From NCBI GenBank assembly GCA_036555515.1, contig DATBLC010000138.1, positions 1-64,000 of the forward strand: a stretch of DNA of 64,000 nt, in the 5' to 3' direction. This stretch comes from DATACQ01 sp036555515. Its GTDB lineage: Bacteria; Desulfobacterota; Binatia; UBA9968. The first letter of the stretch is position 1. Each line of letters opens with the position of its first letter. Of this stretch, positions 60,701-64,000 are shown piece after piece. Under the pieces are notes generated by a model. That model saw only the letters and a program-made list of their open reading frames with translations, was not told the origin of the DNA and did not search any database. A program made the position numbers and the translations under genes.

Positions 60701-61984
60701 TCACGACGCAGCTTTCTGCCGCGCCGCAAAGGACGCCGGGTTTTCCTTGCGGGCGGCCGGCGTCAAATAGTCGAACTTCTGCCGCCACGAAACGTTCTTG
60801 GGTACCAAATGGGCAAAGCAGTCGATATGCGGGAACCAGTTCCGCGCCGCTTCAAAGACGAGATGCGGCGGCTCGCTCCCCTGTTGCAGCTCCTTGATCG
60901 AATTGAGCAATCGTTTGCGCACGGCAATAACCGCCTTGTCGCTTATGCCGAGATGTTCCTTGCTGCGGTCGAAGATCGCGCCCATGCTTTCCGTGGCGCA
61001 GGCATCGTGATTCAAGAAATCCTCGATGCCGGTGAAGTTAACCGTCCTTTGCATGTGGCGGTCCTGCAGGTAATCATTGCGCGCATTGCGAACCTTAGAG
61101 TAGTCGGGGTTGATCTGCTTGCGCCGGTGCACTTCGTCGTCGCGCACGGCGCGGTCGCGGCGAAAACCAATGTCATACCGCCAGCAGTGCGTGTCATCGG
61201 CCGGGACATAGGTGTGGATTTCAAAGCCCTCGAGTTCATTGGTCGGTCTGCCGGCGGGGACGCAGCCGTACACCGGCATCACGAAGGCGGAGAAGCGGAC
61301 GTAGTGCTGGTTTTCGGAATTGCGCGTGGCGATGAGCCGGACGCCGAAGTCGGTATCCTCGGTTTCATAGGCGGGAGCAGTATCGCTCTTATACATGGCT
61401 TGATTGCGCTCGTTTGTGAAGGCGCGGTGGAGAAACGACAGATGCGATGAGTCGCATTCGCCTTCGAGTCCCTGAAGGTAGTTACACTCCAGCAAGCACT
61501 TGGTCGCATAAGTGAATTCCAGCGGCACCTGGGTCCATTCGTAGTCGGGAAAGAGCGGCACCTTGTCGCGCGGGCCGAGGTAAGCATAAATTACGCCGTT
61601 CGCTTCATGCGTTGGATAGGCGGTGTGGCGCAATTTTTTTCTGAAGTCACTGTCACCGGATTCGGCCGGAGTCTCCATCACATTGCCGTCCGCATCGTAT
61701 TTCCAACCATGATAAACGCAGCGCAGCCCACACTCTTCATTGCGGCCGAAGAATAGCGACGTGCCGCGATGGGCACAGTGCTCGCCGAGCAGGCCAATAC
61801 GGCCTTGAGTGTCCCGGAATGCCACGAGCGCCTCACCCAAAAGTCTTACCCGAGCGGGCGGACAATCGGGGGCGGCAATCTCCTCCGACAATAGCGCGGG
61901 TATCCAGTAGCGTCGCATTAATTGGCCCGCCGGTGTACCGGCGTCGGTCCGGGTGATCAGATCATTGTCTTCTTTCGATAGCAT
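60701..61984 (-). CDS. Rieske non-haem iron oxygenase, alpha subunit
   Basis: A 427-residue aromatic-ring oxygenase or demethylase component. The Rieske cluster ligands are Cys70, His72, Cys89 and His92 (EHCAHRG and CVYHGW). The mononuclear iron site is in CDSSHLSFLH with His181 and His186. Overall it is closest in length and layout to phthalate 4,5-dioxygenase/VanA-type homotrimers that need no beta subunit. A reductase partner is not found nearby. The SD before the ATG is not strong; the start is chosen because the following frame has the normal N-terminus. Confidence 0.92.
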   Translation of the reverse strand: MLSKEDNDLITRTDAGTPAGQLMRRYWIPALLSEEIAAPDCPPARVRLLGEALVAFRDTQGRIGLLGEHCAHRGTSLFFGRNEECGLRCVYHGWKYDADGNVMETPAESGDSDFRKKLRHTAYPTHEANGVIYAYLGPRDKVPLFPDYEWTQVPLEFTYATKCLLECNYLQGLEGECDSSHLSFLHRAFTNERNQAMYKSDTAPAYETEDTDFGVRLIATRNSENQHYVRFSAFVMPVYGCVPAGRPTNELEGFEIHTYVPADDTHCWRYDIGFRRDRAVRDDEVHRRKQINPDYSKVRNARNDYLQDRHMQRTVNFTGIEDFLNHDACATESMGAIFDRSKEHLGISDKAVIAVRKRLLNSIKELQQGSEPPHLVFEAARNWFPHIDCFAHLVPKNVSWRQKFDYLTPAARKENPASFAARQKAAS

Positions 61985-62004
61985 GTTTGACTCCTTTGAA
62001 GTCG

Positions 62005-62080
62005 GTTCAAGGTTAAATGTTCAAGGGTCAAAGCGGGTCGGATGTTCAATTCGTTCAATCCTTCAAGTCGTCTAATTCAG
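62005..62080. repeat. GTTCAA-type intergenic repeat, copy 8
   Basis: GGTTCAAGG, GTTCAAGGG, GTTCAATTCGTTCAATCC and CTTCAAG follow each other at 8-10-base spacing between the Rieske gene start and the upstream binding-protein gene. Confidence 0.6.
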
Positions 62081-62082
62081 AA

Positions 62083-63057
62083 TCAAGTGTCGAGGACACC
62101 GCCCGCGAAAATCTCGGAGTAGGACGGCGCTCTGCGGATCATACCTTGTTCGACGTTGTACCTGATGAACGCGTCCATGGTGGTTTTGTTGGCCTTTATG
62201 CCGTATTGCCAGGGGTCGCCCCAGATTGCCATTTGCTCCTTCATTCTTTCGCGCAGGTAAACAACGGAGAAGCCGCCGCGGTCGCTGAGGATATCGTCAT
62301 AAGCTATCTGCTTGGCTTTCTCAAACGCCGTGTACAATCTGCCTGCCAATTCGGGATGTTGGCGATCGAGCTTGCGGCTCATGACGATCATGTGCACCGG
62401 CGTGAAGATGCCGATGTCGCGGTAGAGCTCCTGATCGGCTTCGACATAATTGGGGAAAAGGCGGCGCACTTTGGGATTGTTCTCCAGCACTTCGAATAGT
62501 TTCGCGTCGGAAATATCCGTAATGAGCGCGTCCAGCTCGCCGGCGATAAGCCGCTGGGCCATGGTTTTTGATTCATCAACGTACTCGATATTCAGTAATG
62601 GATCATGCACCGGAAAAACTTCCCTGGCTTGCAGCACCCACCTGACTTTAGAGAAATCGACGCCATGGCGTTCCTTAAGCAAACCGCGCGCCCAAACGGT
62701 GAGTGCGGTGCGATAAGTTCGCGAGCCGATCCTCTTGCCCGACAGATCCGTGGCGGAGCGAATCGCGGACTCGGAGTTACAGAAAAGTAGTTGATAGACA
62801 GGCTTGCGCTTGGAAAAAATCGGCATGCCGACGATCTCCCAACCAGCTTCGACGGCCGGGAGAAAGTAACCCATATTCAAATCCAAGAGGCCGAAATCGC
62901 CGGCTTCAAGCATCGGGTCTTGCTTGTTGATCATCGATGATGCTCTCACTGGTTTCAGCGTAACGCCGTCCACGGGCACACGGCCCTCGAAGAGCGGCAT
63001 CGTGATGTCGTAGCGCATCTGCGACACATCGATTTCCAGCGGGGGGTTATTCATCAT
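62083..63057 (-). CDS. 4,5-dihydroxyphthalate decarboxylase/NMT1-like binding protein
   Basis: A 324-residue protein with the fold of periplasmic binding proteins but no signal peptide. The N-terminus MRYDITMPLFEGRVPVDGVTLKPV and DLSGKRIGSRTYRTALTVWARGLL are typical of the 4,5-dihydroxyphthalate decarboxylase (Pht5) family. Because it sits next to the Rieske oxygenase, a decarboxylase role in phthalate-type degradation is attractive, but a solute-binding role cannot be excluded. The start is ATG 63057 (or 63054) with AAAGGG ahead; the frame is open further up. Confidence 0.82.
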   Translation of the reverse strand: MMNNPPLEIDVSQMRYDITMPLFEGRVPVDGVTLKPVRASSMINKQDPMLEAGDFGLLDLNMGYFLPAVEAGWEIVGMPIFSKRKPVYQLLFCNSESAIRSATDLSGKRIGSRTYRTALTVWARGLLKERHGVDFSKVRWVLQAREVFPVHDPLLNIEYVDESKTMAQRLIAGELDALITDISDAKLFEVLENNPKVRRLFPNYVEADQELYRDIGIFTPVHMIVMSRKLDRQHPELAGRLYTAFEKAKQIAYDDILSDRGGFSVVYLRERMKEQMAIWGDPWQYGIKANKTTMDAFIRYNVEQGMIRRAPSYSEIFAGGVLDT

Positions 63058-63120
63058 TGCCCTTTCATCGCCCGGATCGTTCCCGGCTGTCAAGGCAGGT
63101 ATCATCGAATGACAACGTCT

Positions 63121-64000
63121 TCAATACAAGCCATGCTCTGAAAATTTTTGCGCGAGCAAATCCGGTTGGCCATGGCCCTTGGAGAAGAGCCGTTCTATGT
63201 CGCCGTCGCGCACCTCGGCCAGCGTCGCCGGGTTCCAGCGAGGGTTTTGATCTTTATCGATGAGCCGCGCGCGCACGCCTTCGGGAAAATCCGAGCCCGC
63301 GCAAAAATTAACCGACATATCCCATTCGCGGAGGAACGCGGCTTTCTTGGACAGACTCTTGCCCTGGGTCATTTGTTTGAAAATCACCTTGACGGATGTC
63401 GGCGAGGCGGAGATATAGCCGTGGGCGGCGTTTTCCATCCACTCATCTTCCCCGCTCCAAGCGCGAAAGGCGCGATCGATTGCTTCGCTGCTCGGATGCG
63501 AAACAAGAGCTCCCACGGCGTCCAGGCGCGTCACTATATCGGACCGGCTGGCGGCATCGGCTGGCGCGAAAGAAGTCACGTGGTCGCGCAGGATTTGCTT
63601 GTTCGTGGCGTCGTCATGACTCCAGTCCAGGGCCGCCAGACCCGTCATAACCTCGGCTTTCTTTTCGGAGGGAATCCAATGATCCGCCATGCCGATGGCG
63701 ATGGCGTCATGGCCGTCAAAACGCACCGAAGTGAGGGCGAGAAACAGACCCAGGCCCGCCGGCAAGCGATTCAAGAAATAGGTGGCGCCGACGTCCGGAT
63801 ACAAGCCGATGGCGCTTTCTGGCATTGCCATCGTCGTGCGTTCGGTGACAACCCGCGCGCTCGCCCCATTCATGATGCCGATGCCGCCGCCGATCGTTAT
63901 ACCATCCGCCCAACAAAGTATGGGCTTATTGCAAGCATGGATGAGATAGTCGACGAAATATTCCGTCGTAAAGTAATCGATGCCGACTTGAATTCCCGGA
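63121..64000 (-). CDS. 3-hydroxyisobutyryl-CoA hydrolase-like enzyme (partial)
   Basis: A crotonase-superfamily protein whose 5' end lies beyond the right edge; at least 290 codons are present. The frame reads CNKPILCWADGITIGGGIGI, which matches the oxyanion loop of 3-hydroxyisobutyryl-CoA hydrolases, then VTERTTMAMPESAIGLYPDVGATYFLNRLPA with the conserved Glu. The C-terminal 180 residues match HIBCH-type enoyl-CoA hydratases (AWSGEDEW and FKQMTQGKSLS). Such enzymes release CoA in valine or similar catabolism. An internal ATG at 63873 would give a product lacking the oxyanion region, so it is not a start. Confidence 0.88.
   Translation of the reverse strand, partial: PGIQVGIDYFTTEYFVDYLIHACNKPILCWADGITIGGGIGIMNGASARVVTERTTMAMPESAIGLYPDVGATYFLNRLPAGLGLFLALTSVRFDGHDAIAIGMADHWIPSEKKAEVMTGLAALDWSHDDATNKQILRDHVTSFAPADAASRSDIVTRLDAVGALVSHPSSEAIDRAFRAWSGEDEWMENAAHGYISASPTSVKVIFKQMTQGKSLSKKAAFLREWDMSVNFCAGSDFPEGVRARLIDKDQNPRWNPATLAEVRDGDIERLFSKGHGQPDLLAQKFSEHGLY

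Noticed and set aside
1..64000. CRISPR arrays, rRNA genes, prophage or integrase genes
   Set aside because: No regularly spaced identical repeats, no rRNA-like stretch and no integrase, transposase, capsid or terminase motifs were seen.

Overview
The window is about 64 kb of gene-dense, GC-rich bacterial chromosome. It has no rRNA, tRNA, CRISPR array, transposase or phage gene that I could find. The gene content suggests an aerobic, heterotrophic, Gram-negative-type soil or groundwater bacterium. It has an aa3-type cytochrome oxidase cluster with its own haem A pathway, lipoproteins and periplasmic proteins, and a catabolic locus with a Rieske oxygenase, amidohydrolase and solute-binding proteins. 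Short phased intergenic repeats built on GTTCAA are scattered throughout. This combination recalls uncultured lineages filed near Deltaproteobacteria (for example Binatota) or Tectomicrobia/Rokubacteria. That placement is inference, since no phylogenetic marker RNA is present.

Layout. Positions 1-2862: the proA-nadD-rsfS housekeeping operon (minus strand), enclosed by a near-perfect inverted repeat of about 142 bp. Positions 2946-10459: a CopD-like membrane protein, then a plus-strand cytochrome oxidase cluster: coxB, coxA, ctaA, ctaB, a 36-residue membrane ORF, coxC, a small CxxC membrane protein, a second coxC, COX4-type subunit IV and DUF420. Positions 10546-13907: a translationally coupled pair of a cytoplasmic subtilisin-like peptidase and a metallo-beta-lactamase-fold protein, the best candidate for an undescribed system. 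Positions 14141-25631: a PAS-GAF-GAF histidine kinase, an aspartate dehydrogenase/ThDP enzyme/MFS cluster, a small orphan transcription unit with a strong terminator, a sigma-54 activator with a degenerate receiver, and a split version of the arginine dihydrolase/ornithine cyclodeaminase pair.

Positions 25638-39875: a quinone reductase and a UlaG-like hydrolase, then a seven-gene, 12-kb minus-strand MoxR cluster: DUF4175, TPR-metallopeptidase, MoxR, DUF58, BatA-like VWA, DUF4159 and a VWA/GATase-like protein. Positions 40022-44688: an EutA-like reactivase without its lyase, a small membrane protein, a TPR protein, a ferredoxin and a biotin-dependent carboxyltransferase that lacks the biotin domain. 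Positions 44744-46873: hisI-hisG and a 5-formyl-THF cyclo-ligase-like gene. Positions 47075-52664: a CutA-Nudix fusion and a four-gene ATGA-coupled operon of tryptophanase-like lyase, acyl-CoA synthetase and two SDRs.

Positions 52890-57388: envelope proteins, namely a 20-cysteine secreted protein, DUF3108, an M48 lipoprotein protease, a glycine-zipper lipoprotein and an RfbD-like reductase. Positions 57663-64000: a minus-strand catabolic group with an amidohydrolase, NMT1-like binding protein, class II aldolase, Rieske oxygenase, dihydroxyphthalate-decarboxylase-like binding protein, and a 3-hydroxyisobutyryl-CoA hydrolase-like gene cut by the window edge. Many adjacent genes overlap by ATGA/TTGA, so translational coupling is common here. 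All functions are read from motifs by eye; no database search was run.
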